Positions 25,708 through 34,853 of a DNA stretch of 64,000 nucleotides are shown here, in pieces; position 1 is the stretch's first letter, and each line of letters opens with the position of its first letter. The notes beneath the pieces are model-generated. The model had not been told where the DNA came from, did no database searches, and was given only the letters and a program-made list of their open reading frames with translations. The position numbers and the translations under genes were made by a program. The stretch lies in NCBI GenBank assembly GCA_001552765.1, contig KQ959425.1, forward strand, positions 1 through 64,000. Direction: 5' to 3'. Source of the DNA: Bacteroidales bacterium KA00344 (GTDB lineage: Bacteria; Bacteroidota; Bacteroidia; Bacteroidales; Bacteroidaceae).

Positions 25708-26595
25708 TTATATGCTCATTTCTTTAAGTATTTCTGCCATCTTCTGTTTTGTCTCAATCTTTGTGGGAACTAAAGGCAGACGAAGTATATTGTCTATGAA
25801 CCCCATATCATTGAGCAAAGCCTTCACTCCGGCGGGGTTTCCATCGACGAATAGCAAGCTGTAAAGCTCTGTAAACATGTGGTGTATCTTTCTTGCAGGC
25901 TCATATTCACCCTTAAATTCCAAGCGGATCATGCGGGAAAACTGCTTGGGCAAAGCATTGCCTATAACCGAAATCACGCCGGCTGCACCACTGGCTACCA
26001 TCGAAAAGGTCAGTGCGTCGTCGCCACTAATGACGTCAAAATTATCGGGTTTATTTTTGATGATTTCGTCAACCTGTTCCAAACTCCCTGAAGCTTCCTT
26101 AATGCCCACGATATTAGGACAGTCGTTTGCTATCCGTACTGTAGTTGCAGCAGTCATATTGACACCTGTTCTACCCGGCACATTGTACAGCACGATGGGT
26201 AAAGGACTTACGTTGGAAATGGCCTTGAAATGCTGATATAGTCCTTCTTGTGAGGGCTTGTTGTAATAGGGGCAGATGCTCAAAATACCATCGATGCCAC
26301 TCCAGTCTGTATTCTTAATATCCTCGATAACTGCTGCTGTGTTGTTTCCACCACAATATTTCAATATGGGAATACGTCCACGCACGAGGTCTTTGACGAG
26401 TTCTGTAATTTTATCCTTTTCTTCCCTGTTCAGACAAGGGGTTTCAGCTGTGGTAGCCAGAATACATAGAAAGTCGGCACCGTTATCCAGCTGATACTCA
26501 ACAAGTCGTTTCAAAGCCTTATAATCCACTTCACCGTTTGGGGTAAAAGGGGTTACCAAAGCTATGCCAAGCCCTTTGAAAATGTTTTGTGCCAT
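25708..26595 (-). CDS. dapA: 4-hydroxy-tetrahydrodipicolinate synthase
   Basis: A 295-residue TIM-barrel aldolase that condenses pyruvate with aspartate semialdehyde, the first committed step of lysine and diaminopimelate synthesis. The Schiff-base Lys is in GIKEASG near residue 165, the catalytic Tyr in LYNVPGRTGV near 138, and the N-terminal ATTAETPCL replaces the common GTTGESPTL. The aspartate semialdehyde used here also feeds the threonine operon 8 kb away. It has its own promoter and a terminator, so it is monocistronic. Confidence 0.96.
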   Translation of the reverse strand: MAQNIFKGLGIALVTPFTPNGEVDYKALKRLVEYQLDNGADFLCILATTAETPCLNREEKDKITELVKDLVRGRIPILKYCGGNNTAAVIEDIKNTDWSGIDGILSICPYYNKPSQEGLYQHFKAISNVSPLPIVLYNVPGRTGVNMTAATTVRIANDCPNIVGIKEASGSLEQVDEIIKNKPDNFDVISGDDALTFSMVASGAAGVISVIGNALPKQFSRMIRLEFKGEYEPARKIHHMFTELYSLLFVDGNPAGVKALLNDMGFIDNILRLPLVPTKIETKQKMAEILKEMSI

Positions 26596-26646
26596 ACTTT
26601 TATATTATAAAATTACACTTGCCGTTCTTTGATTACAAATCGACCA

Positions 26647-26677
26647 CAAAGTTACTCTTTTAGTTTCAAATTGCAAA
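26647..26677 (-). promoter_or_regulatory. Promoter of dapA
   Basis: On the minus strand TTTG (26674-26677) precedes TAACTTTG (26647-26654) by 19 bases. The ATG follows 51 bases after the -7 box. Confidence 0.6.
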
Positions 26678-26704
26678 ACAATAGGCTACAAACTATTAAA
26701 AAAA

Positions 26705-27622
26705 TTATTTACTGCCTATATATAGAAACACCATGCCCAACAAAACAAGTGCTAAATCCACGGCTTTAGTCTTGAGATTCCGTTCGTGGAACACAATTGC
26801 TCCAAAGAGAAAACTAACAATAACACTGCCGCGTCGTACCATAGAAACAATAGAAATCATGGCTCCCGGCAAACTTAGTGCGTAAAAGTACACAAAATCA
26901 GCTGCACACAGAAAGACGCTGATGCCAATAATGGTCCAGTTCCAATGAAAGGGCGTGTGGGCTTTGCGGGTAGGCCACCATAGAATCCAGAGGATGATGA
27001 ACATCATTATCATTTGATAGATGTTGTACCACGCTTGTACGGTCATGTGGTCAATACCGATTCCGCCATTCTCTACAGAGGCCATGAGGTATTTGTCGTA
27101 CAGGCCGCTGATGGCTCCTAATACTGCTGCAATGACGACAAACCATATCCAACGATTGTGTGCAAAGTTGATGCCTTCGCGTTTGCTTGATCTGCTCAGT
27201 AGGAAAAACGAGAGAATGGCAAGCGATACGCCTATCCATTGCCATCTGTTGAGGCTTTCGCCAAACACTAACAGGGCGCCTAATAGTACCATGACGGGGC
27301 GAGTGGCATTAATCGGACCAACGATGGTGAGCGGAAGATGCTTCAGACCGAAATAGCTGAATAACCAACTCGACAATACGATGAGGCTTTTCAGTAGGAT
27401 ATACTTATGAATTTCCCATCCGCCTGACGGTACATAAAAGATGCTTCCATCCAACAGATGTCCCGTCGCGGAGATGATAATGAAAGGTAGAAAGATGAGC
27501 GATGAGAAGACAGTATTGAGTAGCAATACGGGAATGACAGCGTTACCCTGAAGTGATTTTTTCTTGAACGAGTCGTAGAAGCCTAACAGCGCTGCTGATA
27601 GGAAAGCTAAAATTAACCACAT
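26705..27622 (-). CDS. EamA/DMT-family transporter
   Basis: A 305-residue membrane protein with about ten hydrophobic helices in two EamA halves (first LAFLSAALLGFYDSFKKKSL, second VIAAVLGAISGLYDKYLMA). The GPINATRPVMVLLGALLVFGESL and SMVRRGSVIVSFLFGAIVFHERNL segments are the conserved helix 4/9 regions with the Glu of EamA repeats. Such proteins export or import amino acids or other metabolites. It sits between dapA and the glycine cleavage operon, but has its own -7 box, so a link to either is only circumstantial. Confidence 0.88.
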   Translation of the reverse strand: MWLILAFLSAALLGFYDSFKKKSLQGNAVIPVLLLNTVFSSLIFLPFIIISATGHLLDGSIFYVPSGGWEIHKYILLKSLIVLSSWLFSYFGLKHLPLTIVGPINATRPVMVLLGALLVFGESLNRWQWIGVSLAILSFFLLSRSSKREGINFAHNRWIWFVVIAAVLGAISGLYDKYLMASVENGGIGIDHMTVQAWYNIYQMIMMFIILWILWWPTRKAHTPFHWNWTIIGISVFLCAADFVYFYALSLPGAMISIVSMVRRGSVIVSFLFGAIVFHERNLKTKAVDLALVLLGMVFLYIGSK

Positions 27623-27647
27623 AATCTATATTATCCTTTAATGGATA

Positions 27648-27655
27648 CAAAGGTA
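27648..27655 (-). promoter_or_regulatory. Probable -7 box for the EamA transporter gene
   Basis: TACCTTTG on the minus strand lies 25 bases upstream of the ATG at 27622. Confidence 0.45.
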
Positions 27656-27690
27656 CGAATATATTTCAGAAGTCACGCGGAAAGTTAAAT

Positions 27691-29013
27691 TCATCTTGAC
27701 GCATCCAATATAATTTCGCTCAGGGTGGGGTGAATGTGGATAATGTTGGATAATTGCGAACGGGTAACATCGAAGTTCATTAAGGCTGAAATCTCCTGAA
27801 CGATGCTTGCAGCATCGGCACCAAGAGCATGACAAGCTATGATTCGGTCGTTTTCGTCAAAGATAAGTTTAACCAATCCGTCAGTCTGCTCTATGGCCTG
27901 TGCTCGCCCATTGGCGCGATAGATGGCCTTTTGGGTTGTAAAAGGCACATCGTTGGCTTTGCAAACGCTCTCTGTCGGACCGACCGACGCAACCTCCGGA
28001 TGCGTAAATACTGCAGCCGGCATGATGTCGAGACGAATGTTATCTGTTTTGCCCAGAATGTGATTTACAGCCCGATAACCCTGAAATGTAGCGGCATGAG
28101 CCAGCATCTGGCGTCCGTTCACATCGCCAATGGCATAAATATGAGGTAAATTGGTCTGCATATTCTCATTGGTAAGAATGCCTTTGGGACCGCTTCCCAC
28201 TCCTATATTTTCTATATTCAGATTCTCCACACAGGGCTTTCTACCCGTTGCAACGAGTATAACGTCTGCCTCAATATCTGCCACAAGGTCTTTCTTGACA
28301 TCTTTAAAGATAACCTTGTTGTTATCAATGCTTTGTACGGCTGATCCCAAGTGAAACTTGATGCTTTTTTTTTCCATTGATCTGCGCAGCCTTCGGGCTA
28401 TTTCCGCATCCATCGTTGGCAGACATTCGTTGAGAAACTCTACGACAGTGACCTTGCTACCAAAGGTGGAAAACACAGAGGCCATTTCCAAACCTATGAC
28501 ACCTGCTCCTATGATGCAGATTTTGTTAGGTAACTCCTTTCGGGCTAAAAGTTCTTCAGAGGTAACCACAAACGGACTAATCGGTTGTCCATTTCCTCCT
28601 AATCCGTCTATGGGGGGGAGTTTAGAGGTGGAGCCTGTGGCAATAATGATGTGCTCAGCTTCAAAGTTTTCTTCTCCCACTACAACGCAATGACTGTTCT
28701 TGAACGTACCATGCCCCCGAACCAAACGAATTCCCGGTTGATGCATTAGGGCCTCCACACCTTGTCGAAGATTGGTAATAATACGGTCTTTACGTTCAAT
28801 GGCTGCCTCAAACAGAGCTTTTCCATCCGATTTCCCCATAGCTTCCTCGGCATCGTGTACCAATGCTTTGGTGGGGATGCAGCCGCAATTCAGGCATGTA
28901 CCTCCTACGTTTTTCTCTTCGATAATCGTTACTTGTAAGCCTTGACGGGCAGCATAGGCAGCGGTCTCGTATCCTCCGGGACCACCGCCAATGATAATTA
29001 AATCTGTTTTCAT
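27691..29013 (-). CDS. lpd: Dihydrolipoyl dehydrogenase (glycine cleavage L protein)
   Basis: A 440-residue FAD-dependent disulfide oxidoreductase that reoxidises the lipoyl arm of GcvH with NAD. Features are the FAD motif IIGGGPGGYETA at 7-18, the redox disulfide GGTCLNCGCIPTK near 37-49, a second nucleotide site IIGAGVIGLEMA near 170, and the catalytic His-Glu in HIHPTLSE at the C-terminus. At 440 residues it is shorter than typical E3 (460-475). Its ATG overlaps the gcvPB stop by four bases (ATGA), so the two are translationally coupled, tying this L protein to glycine cleavage rather than a 2-oxoacid dehydrogenase. Confidence 0.95.
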   Translation of the reverse strand: MKTDLIIIGGGPGGYETAAYAARQGLQVTIIEEKNVGGTCLNCGCIPTKALVHDAEEAMGKSDGKALFEAAIERKDRIITNLRQGVEALMHQPGIRLVRGHGTFKNSHCVVVGEENFEAEHIIIATGSTSKLPPIDGLGGNGQPISPFVVTSEELLARKELPNKICIIGAGVIGLEMASVFSTFGSKVTVVEFLNECLPTMDAEIARRLRRSMEKKSIKFHLGSAVQSIDNNKVIFKDVKKDLVADIEADVILVATGRKPCVENLNIENIGVGSGPKGILTNENMQTNLPHIYAIGDVNGRQMLAHAATFQGYRAVNHILGKTDNIRLDIMPAAVFTHPEVASVGPTESVCKANDVPFTTQKAIYRANGRAQAIEQTDGLVKLIFDENDRIIACHALGADAASIVQEISALMNFDVTRSQLSNIIHIHPTLSEIILDASR

Positions 29014-30401
29014 AGTTTATTTTCAGGGAAAACCAATACAGGTTGGCGCGCGGCCATCACATCGTCTACTCTCGAAATAGGCGTGTTGTGAGGTGCAGAT
29101 TTTACCTTTTCCGGTTGCGTTCGAGCTTCCTCAGCAATCTGTCGCATCACCTTAATAAACTTATCTATCGTTTCCAAGCTTTCGTTTTCTGTAGGCTCGA
29201 TCATCATTGCCTCATGAAACAGCAAGGGGAAATAGATTGTAGGGGCATGATAACCGAAGTCGAGCAGACGCTTGGCAACGTCCATTGTGGTTACGTTTGT
29301 AGATTTGTCTCGCAGCCCATTGAACACAAATTCATGTTTTGAAAGCCCTTCAATGGGTAGTTCATAGATGTCCTTGATCTGTTCTTTGATGTAGGTGGCG
29401 TTAAGTGTAGCCAACGATCCGACCTTCATTAGATTTTCCTTGCCTAAAGTGAGAATGTAGGTTAAGGCCCGAAGCTCGACCAAGAAATTACCGTGATATG
29501 GATTTACCATTGGGAAGAAGGCTTGCAGCCCATCGCGAACACCTACCGGACCACTGCCCGGACCGCCTCCTCCGTGTGGGGTTGAGAAGGTCTTGTGTAA
29601 GTTTAGATGCACCACGTCAAAACCCATATCGCCCGGACGGCATACGCCCAATAACGGATTAAAATTTGCACCATCGTAATACATCAGACCTCCACATTGG
29701 TGTACCATTTCAACAATCCTCACAATGTCGTGTTCAAAGAGTCCCAACGTATTTGGGTTGGTCATCATCATGGCTGCAATCGAATCGTCAAGCTTGGTCG
29801 CTAAGTCGTCTACGTCTACAGTGCCATCATCTTTGCTTTTCACTTCAACCACTTCCAATCCACAAACGGCAGCCGAAGCCGGGTTGGTGCCGTGTGCCGA
29901 ATCGGGTACAATAACCTTTGTTCTTCTGGTGTCTCCACGACTCTCGTGATACCCCCGAATAATCATCAGCCCCGTTAATTCCCCATGAGCACCGGCGCAT
30001 GGCTTCAAAGTAAAGTCTGCCATACCGATAATTTCCGACAAGGCTTTGCGTAAAGTCTTGCTCACAGACGCCGCTCCGCGTGTCGTTTCTTCCGGTTGCA
30101 GAGGGTGCAGATTTAGGAAATGACGGTTCCCTGCTATCTCATCATTGATTTTAGGATTGTATTTCATGGTACACGATCCTAACGGATAGAAGCCGTTATC
30201 CACCCCAAAGTTATTGCCACTATGATTGGTATAATGACGCACAACCGTCATTTCGTCACATTCGGGAAGTTCAGCCGGATGTTCTCGTAGCATGGAGTTG
30301 GGTAGGGCATGGCGTGAAAACTCGTTTTTGGGCAGGCTGTAGCCTTCTCGTCCATTATGGCTGAGTTCAAAAATAAGATTGTGATATAGCTTATTGTTCA
30401 T
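29010..30401 (-). CDS. gcvPB: Glycine dehydrogenase (decarboxylating) subunit 2
   Basis: A 463-residue PLP enzyme, the C-terminal-half homologue of the P protein. The PLP Lys is in NLHKTFSTPHGGGGPGSGP near residue 270. Other features are GSCTMKYNPK near 75 and PDSAHGTNPASAAVCGLEV near 165. Together with GcvPA it decarboxylates glycine and passes the aminomethyl group to lipoylated GcvH. It lies 36 bases after gcvPA, overlapping lpd downstream. The two-subunit form replaces the fused roughly 950-residue GcvP known from Bacteroides species. Confidence 0.95.
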   Translation of the reverse strand: MNNKLYHNLIFELSHNGREGYSLPKNEFSRHALPNSMLREHPAELPECDEMTVVRHYTNHSGNNFGVDNGFYPLGSCTMKYNPKINDEIAGNRHFLNLHPLQPEETTRGAASVSKTLRKALSEIIGMADFTLKPCAGAHGELTGLMIIRGYHESRGDTRRTKVIVPDSAHGTNPASAAVCGLEVVEVKSKDDGTVDVDDLATKLDDSIAAMMMTNPNTLGLFEHDIVRIVEMVHQCGGLMYYDGANFNPLLGVCRPGDMGFDVVHLNLHKTFSTPHGGGGPGSGPVGVRDGLQAFFPMVNPYHGNFLVELRALTYILTLGKENLMKVGSLATLNATYIKEQIKDIYELPIEGLSKHEFVFNGLRDKSTNVTTMDVAKRLLDFGYHAPTIYFPLLFHEAMMIEPTENESLETIDKFIKVMRQIAEEARTQPEKVKSAPHNTPISRVDDVMAARQPVLVFPENKL

Positions 30402-30437
30402 AGTTTTACTTCTTCTTTAATTCATTAAACTCAACCT

Positions 30438-31754
30438 TTATTGAACAAAACTCAACAGAGTTTCCATTTCTTTCTTTGTGCGTTGCTCGGTTACGGCAAG
30501 CATCAGGGTGTTCTCGGCAATCTTCACGCCACCAAAAATTCCATTGTCAAGCCATAGCTTTTGCAATGCGTCAAGATTTCCATCATATTTTACGCAGAAC
30601 TCATTTAAGAACTCTTTGCCGGGGAAAGCATCATGAAAACGACCTGTTTTCAATAGCGCATCGTGCAGAAAATGTGCACCGTCGCATCCTCTCTGTGTAA
30701 CTTCCTGCATTCCTTGTTTGCCCATGAGCGACAAATAGAGAGTCACCCAAAGCGTCATTAATCCCTGATTGGAGCATATATTTGAGGTCGCTTTTTCACG
30801 ACGAATATGCTGTTCGCGTGCTTGAAGGGTCAATACAAACGACCTTTGACCGTCTTCGTCTACGGTTTGTCCAACTATTCTGCCCGGCATCTTGCGCATA
30901 TACTTCTCTATAGTGCACATATAGCCAAGGTACGGGCCACCCCATGCCATTGGTATTCCTAAACTCTGGGCCTCACCAACAGCAATATCGGCACCCCATT
31001 CGCCCGGTGTCTTGAGCAAGGAGAGGTTAGCTGCAATACTATTAATGATGAATAAGGCTTTCTGTTCATGACATTTATCGGCTATGCCGGAGAAGTCCTC
31101 GATAATACCATAGTAGTTGGGCTGCTGCACGATCACACCTGCCACACCACCTTGCGCAAGCTTTTCAGACAATGTCGAGAAATCGGTTTTGCCGTTCTTT
31201 TGGGGTATCATGTCAATGCCGATGTCACGAAAATGAGCATAGGTTTTCAACACCTTCAATACCTTTGGATCAATCGTTTCCGAGACGAGGACCCGACTCG
31301 ACTTCCTCACAATGGCCGATGCCATCATCATTGCTTCGGCCGTTGCGGTGGAGCCATCATACATCGAAGCATTGGACACCTGCATTCCGGTGAGCCGAGC
31401 CATCATCGTTTGGTATTCAAAGATATAATGTAACGTACCTTGCGATATTTCGGCCTGATAGGGAGTATAGCTCGTCAGATATTCAGAACGACTCGTGATT
31501 TGTGGAATGACAGAAGGAACGTAGTGATCGTAGACGCCCGCTCCGGCAAAACAAATCTTTTGTTGATTCTCTGCTCCTACCTGTTCAAAGTATCGACGTA
31601 TCTCAATCTCACTCTTTGCACTTGGCAGGTTGTAGTCATTTTGCAGGCGAATATCTTTGGGGATGTCAGCGTTTAGCTCGTCCAAAGAATTTACTCCAAT
31701 GACTTTCAGCATGCGTTGAATGTCATCAGGGGTATGTGGAAAATATTTAAACAT
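30438..31754 (-). CDS. gcvPA: Glycine dehydrogenase (decarboxylating) subunit 1
   Basis: A 438-residue partner of GcvPB. It begins MFKYFPHTPDDIQRMLKVIGV and includes the family signatures CFAGAGVYDHYVPSVIPQI and TPYQAEISQGTLHYIFEYQTMMARLTGM. This subunit lacks its own PLP Lys and forms the alpha2beta2 P complex with GcvPB. It follows gcvH by 42 bases. Length is normal for the split form. Confidence 0.95.
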   Translation of the reverse strand: MFKYFPHTPDDIQRMLKVIGVNSLDELNADIPKDIRLQNDYNLPSAKSEIEIRRYFEQVGAENQQKICFAGAGVYDHYVPSVIPQITSRSEYLTSYTPYQAEISQGTLHYIFEYQTMMARLTGMQVSNASMYDGSTATAEAMMMASAIVRKSSRVLVSETIDPKVLKVLKTYAHFRDIGIDMIPQKNGKTDFSTLSEKLAQGGVAGVIVQQPNYYGIIEDFSGIADKCHEQKALFIINSIAANLSLLKTPGEWGADIAVGEAQSLGIPMAWGGPYLGYMCTIEKYMRKMPGRIVGQTVDEDGQRSFVLTLQAREQHIRREKATSNICSNQGLMTLWVTLYLSLMGKQGMQEVTQRGCDGAHFLHDALLKTGRFHDAFPGKEFLNEFCVKYDGNLDALQKLWLDNGIFGGVKIAENTLMLAVTEQRTKKEMETLLSFVQ

Positions 31755-31796
31755 CGGCTAATGTGGTCTATGGTGTTTAATGTTGGTGGATGGAGT

Positions 31797-32156
31797 TTAT
31801 TCAACAGAGGCTAAATAGGCTTCTTCGTCCATTAAATCGTCCAATTCAGATACGTCGGATAGTTTCACCTTGATAATCCAATTAGCGTTGGCATCTTGGT
31901 TGATGAGTTCAGGCTCGTCTTCCAAAGCCTCGTTCACCTCAACAACGACGCCACTAACCGGACTCATCAAGTCGCTGGCAGCCTTAACGCTTTCTACAGC
32001 ACCGAAGTCTTCACCGGCCGTTACTTCATCATCCACGTCGGGCATATCTACATACACAATGTTACCCAATGCTTTCTGTGCATAGTCGGTAATACCGATA
32101 TAACCAAACTCGCCCTCTACGCGAACATACTCATGTGATTTGCAAAAATAAGTCAT
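31797..32156 (-). CDS. gcvH: Glycine cleavage system H protein
   Basis: A 119-residue lipoyl carrier shuttling the aminomethyl group among P, T and L proteins. The lipoylated Lys lies in GAVESVKAASDLMSPVSG (K near residue 60). The Gly-rich turn and C-terminal acidic tail (SELDDLMDEEAY) are as expected. It lies 22 bases downstream of gcvT and upstream of gcvPA. Lipoylation enzymes are not encoded in this window. Confidence 0.96.
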   Translation of the reverse strand: MTYFCKSHEYVRVEGEFGYIGITDYAQKALGNIVYVDMPDVDDEVTAGEDFGAVESVKAASDLMSPVSGVVVEVNEALEDEPELINQDANANWIIKVKLSDVSELDDLMDEEAYLASVE

Positions 32157-32178
32157 AATAGTATTGTTTTATTGATAT

Positions 32179-33264
32179 TTATTTCTTGTAATGTTTCTCG
32201 TAAAACTTCTTTTTAACAATGGTACCGGGGAAGGTCTTCTTGCGAATTTGCACTTCCACCTTGTCTCCAAGCTTTAAATTCGCATCGACCAGAGCCACTG
32301 CACAACTCTTTTCTACAGAGATGAGTCGATAACCGGTAGTCACTTCGCCTACTTCCCGGCCATCTTTCAGCACTTTGTAGCCGTTTCGTGGCACAGCCTT
32401 GCCCTCCAATTCAATGCCGCGAAGCCGTTTTGATGGTCCCTCGGCCTTTTGCTTGGCAATCGCCTCCTTTCCAATGAAATCAGGCTTGTCCAATTTGCAG
32501 AACATGCTCAGACCTGCCATTACAGGAGTTATCGTGTCAGACAGTTCGTCGCCGTAAAGAGGCAGTCCGACCTCAAAGCGCAGCGTGTCACGACATCCCA
32601 GTCCGCACGGAACACATTGCTTGCTTGCCATCAGTTTGTCCCACTGGTCTATGATGAAGGCATGAGAGCCATAAATCTCAAAACCGTCCTCACCTGTATA
32701 TCCCGTCCGACTGATGATGACTTCCTCCTCACCGTTCATCTCTGTCTTTACGGTGTAAAATTTCAAGTCTTTGCAATCCCAACCCAGTACGTCGCACATC
32801 ACTTGCTCTGCCTCCGGGCCTTGTATGGCCAACTGGCCATAGCGTTCGGAGGCGTGGTCTATCTCCACTTCAAAGCCCTCCTTGTTCTTGTTAATCCAGT
32901 CCACATCCTTATCAATGTTGGCAGCATTGATAACGATGAAGAATTCCTGACTGCTCATTTTGTAGACCAACACGTCATCTACTGTACCACCATCGGGGTA
33001 GAGCATCATACCATAGTAAATCTGATGAATGGGAGCGTTGGTCACATCGTTGGTAAATATATGGTTTACAAAGCGTTCTGCATCCTTTCCTCGCACAAAA
33101 ATTTCGCCCATGTGGGACACGTCGAACACCCCGCAATGCTGTCGTACCGCATTGTGTTCCTCGATAATTGAAGTATATTGTATTGGCATTTCATAGCCGC
33201 CAAAAGGCTGAATGAGTGCACCCAGTTTGGTGTGCCGTTCATAGAGACAGGTTCGTTTATTCAT
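32179..33264 (-). CDS. gcvT: Aminomethyltransferase (glycine cleavage T protein)
   Basis: About 361 residues from the ATG at 33264; an upstream in-frame start at 33321 would lie inside the promoter box and is rejected. It transfers the methylene group from GcvH to tetrahydrofolate and releases ammonia. Landmarks are GGYEMPIQYTSIIEEHNAVR near the start, FDVSHMGE, the folate-site region VDWINKN, and RTGYTGEDGFEIY. First gene of the complete operon gcvT-gcvH-gcvPA-gcvPB-lpd. Confidence 0.96.
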   Translation of the reverse strand: MNKRTCLYERHTKLGALIQPFGGYEMPIQYTSIIEEHNAVRQHCGVFDVSHMGEIFVRGKDAERFVNHIFTNDVTNAPIHQIYYGMMLYPDGGTVDDVLVYKMSSQEFFIVINAANIDKDVDWINKNKEGFEVEIDHASERYGQLAIQGPEAEQVMCDVLGWDCKDLKFYTVKTEMNGEEEVIISRTGYTGEDGFEIYGSHAFIIDQWDKLMASKQCVPCGLGCRDTLRFEVGLPLYGDELSDTITPVMAGLSMFCKLDKPDFIGKEAIAKQKAEGPSKRLRGIELEGKAVPRNGYKVLKDGREVGEVTTGYRLISVEKSCAVALVDANLKLGDKVEVQIRKKTFPGTIVKKKFYEKHYKK

Positions 33265-33318
33265 AGTCTTGCAAGATATTGTAGTTTTATGTTGAAAGGC
33301 ATAAGGTTTCCTTACGTG

Positions 33319-33326
33319 CAAACTTA
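33319..33326 (-). promoter_or_regulatory. Probable -7 box of the glycine cleavage operon
   Basis: TAAGTTTG on the minus strand, 54 bases upstream of the gcvT ATG. No glycine riboswitch was recognised in the short leader. Confidence 0.5.
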
Positions 33327-33403
33327 ATGAAATATTTTGAATAAACTGATTATTTTTTGAAAAAAATATGCCCCACTGAAACCCTAAAAAAATATAAAAT
33401 AAA

Positions 33404-33488
33404 TGCGTGTATCAAATGATTCTCCTTTGGCAAATTGTCATCTTGACTCAAAAAAAAGAGCAAGGGTTTACATCTTTTGATACACGCA
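33404..33488. terminator. Long-loop inverted repeat downstream of thrC
   Basis: Perfect 13-base arms (TGCGTGTATCAAA at 33404-33416 and TTTGATACACGCA at 33476-33488) enclose 59 bases. On the minus strand the second arm is followed by a T-rich run (about 33380-33403), so it can act as a terminator of the threonine operon. The loop is unusually long and may itself be structured. Confidence 0.55.
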
Positions 33489-33522
33489 CCGACATGCTGT
33501 CTATTTGTTTAATAAAGCAATA

Positions 33523-34851
33523 TTATTCTTGCATAAGAAAATTCTTAAATGATTCAAAATCATTGGCCATCTCAACGCTCTGTTTTTTTCCTTTCATGAA
33601 ATTTTGCAGACGCTGGGGGATAGCAATATCCGTTCCAAGAATGTCATCCACCTTTTCCTTGAACTTGGCAGGGTGAGCTGTTTCGAGGAATACGCCCACG
33701 TCGTTACGTCCAAGTTGTTCTTTCAGTGCTTGATAGCCACAAGCCCCATGCGGGTCGAGTACATAGCCTGTAGAGGCATAACACTCCTTCATGCTTTCCC
33801 GGATGCGCGGGTCCGGATAGGTTGCTCCGCTGATGTCGGCCTTGATGCTTTCCCAGTGATTGTCGTAGAGCGTGAGAATGCGGGCAAAGTTGCTTGGGTC
33901 GCCTACGTCCATCGCATTGGCTAAGGTTTTCTTGCTTGGCATGGGCTGATAGTTTCCCGTTTGCAAATAATTGAAAAACACGTCGTTAGCATTGTTTGAT
34001 GCAATGAAGTGTTTAATTGGTAGTCCCATCCTTGCAGCAAACAGCCCGGCGGTAATATTTCCGAAATTGCCACTGGGTACACATACCACGAGATTGCTCG
34101 TGCCATCTTCCGACCAACTGACCTTCCCTGCTTTTTTCAGTTGAGCATAAGCATTGAAATAGTAGAAAGCCTGTGGCAGAAAACGAGCCACGTTAATGGA
34201 ATTTGCCGATGTCAATGCCATGTGTTCATTCAGCTCACTATCCATAAACGCAGTTTTCACCAGTGCCTGACAGTCATCGAATACACCGTCCACCTCCAAA
34301 GCCGTGATATTTTGGCCTAACGTGGTGAATTGACATTCCTGTATTTTGCTCACTTTGCCCTTGGGATACAACACATATACGTGAATACCGTCTACGCCGA
34401 GAAAGCCGTTTGCTACGGCCGACCCTGTATCGCCGGACGTGGCTACCAAAACATTGACACGGCCATTGCTGCGATTGTCTTTCCTGATAAAATATTGGAG
34501 CAGACGAGCCATAAATCGTGCACCTACGTCCTTGAAGGCAAGGGTGGGACCGTGAAAGAGTTCGAGCGTGTAAATATTTTGCTCCACGTTTACCACAGGA
34601 GTTTCAAACGCCAGTGTGTCATCAACGATTTGTTTCAGGGAAACCTCGTCCACATCGTCTCCAAAAAATGCCTTAGCCACCTCGAACGACATTTCCCGGA
34701 AGGTCATTTCGTCTATATGTTCGAAGAAATTACGGGGCAGAGCCTTGATATGTTCGGGCATATAGAGTCCTCGGTCGGGCGCCAAGCCTCTCTCCACAGC
34801 TTCTCGAAGTGTGGCGAGAGGAGCCTGATGATTGGTAGAATAATATTTCAT
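33523..34851 (-). CDS. thrC: Threonine synthase
   Basis: A 442-residue PLP enzyme converting O-phosphohomoserine to threonine. The PLP Lys lies in LAFKDVGARF near residue 110, and ATSGDTGSAVANGFLG gives the phosphate/cofactor-binding loop near 139-154. Length and the opening MKYYSTNHQAPLATLREAV match the Bacteroidetes/E. coli class. It lies 2 bases after the phosphoglycerate-mutase-like gene, last in thrA-apgM-thrC, so the three genes cover aspartate activation, homoserine formation, its presumed phosphorylation and threonine synthesis. Confidence 0.96.
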   Translation of the reverse strand: MKYYSTNHQAPLATLREAVERGLAPDRGLYMPEHIKALPRNFFEHIDEMTFREMSFEVAKAFFGDDVDEVSLKQIVDDTLAFETPVVNVEQNIYTLELFHGPTLAFKDVGARFMARLLQYFIRKDNRSNGRVNVLVATSGDTGSAVANGFLGVDGIHVYVLYPKGKVSKIQECQFTTLGQNITALEVDGVFDDCQALVKTAFMDSELNEHMALTSANSINVARFLPQAFYYFNAYAQLKKAGKVSWSEDGTSNLVVCVPSGNFGNITAGLFAARMGLPIKHFIASNNANDVFFNYLQTGNYQPMPSKKTLANAMDVGDPSNFARILTLYDNHWESIKADISGATYPDPRIRESMKECYASTGYVLDPHGACGYQALKEQLGRNDVGVFLETAHPAKFKEKVDDILGTDIAIPQRLQNFMKGKKQSVEMANDFESFKNFLMQE

Positions 34852-34853
34852 GA

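Noticed and set aside
33265-33403. Glycine riboswitch upstream of gcvT
   Set aside because: The leader from the -7 box to the gcvT ATG is only about 50 bases and shows none of the conserved riboswitch core; promoter and terminator elements explain the space.
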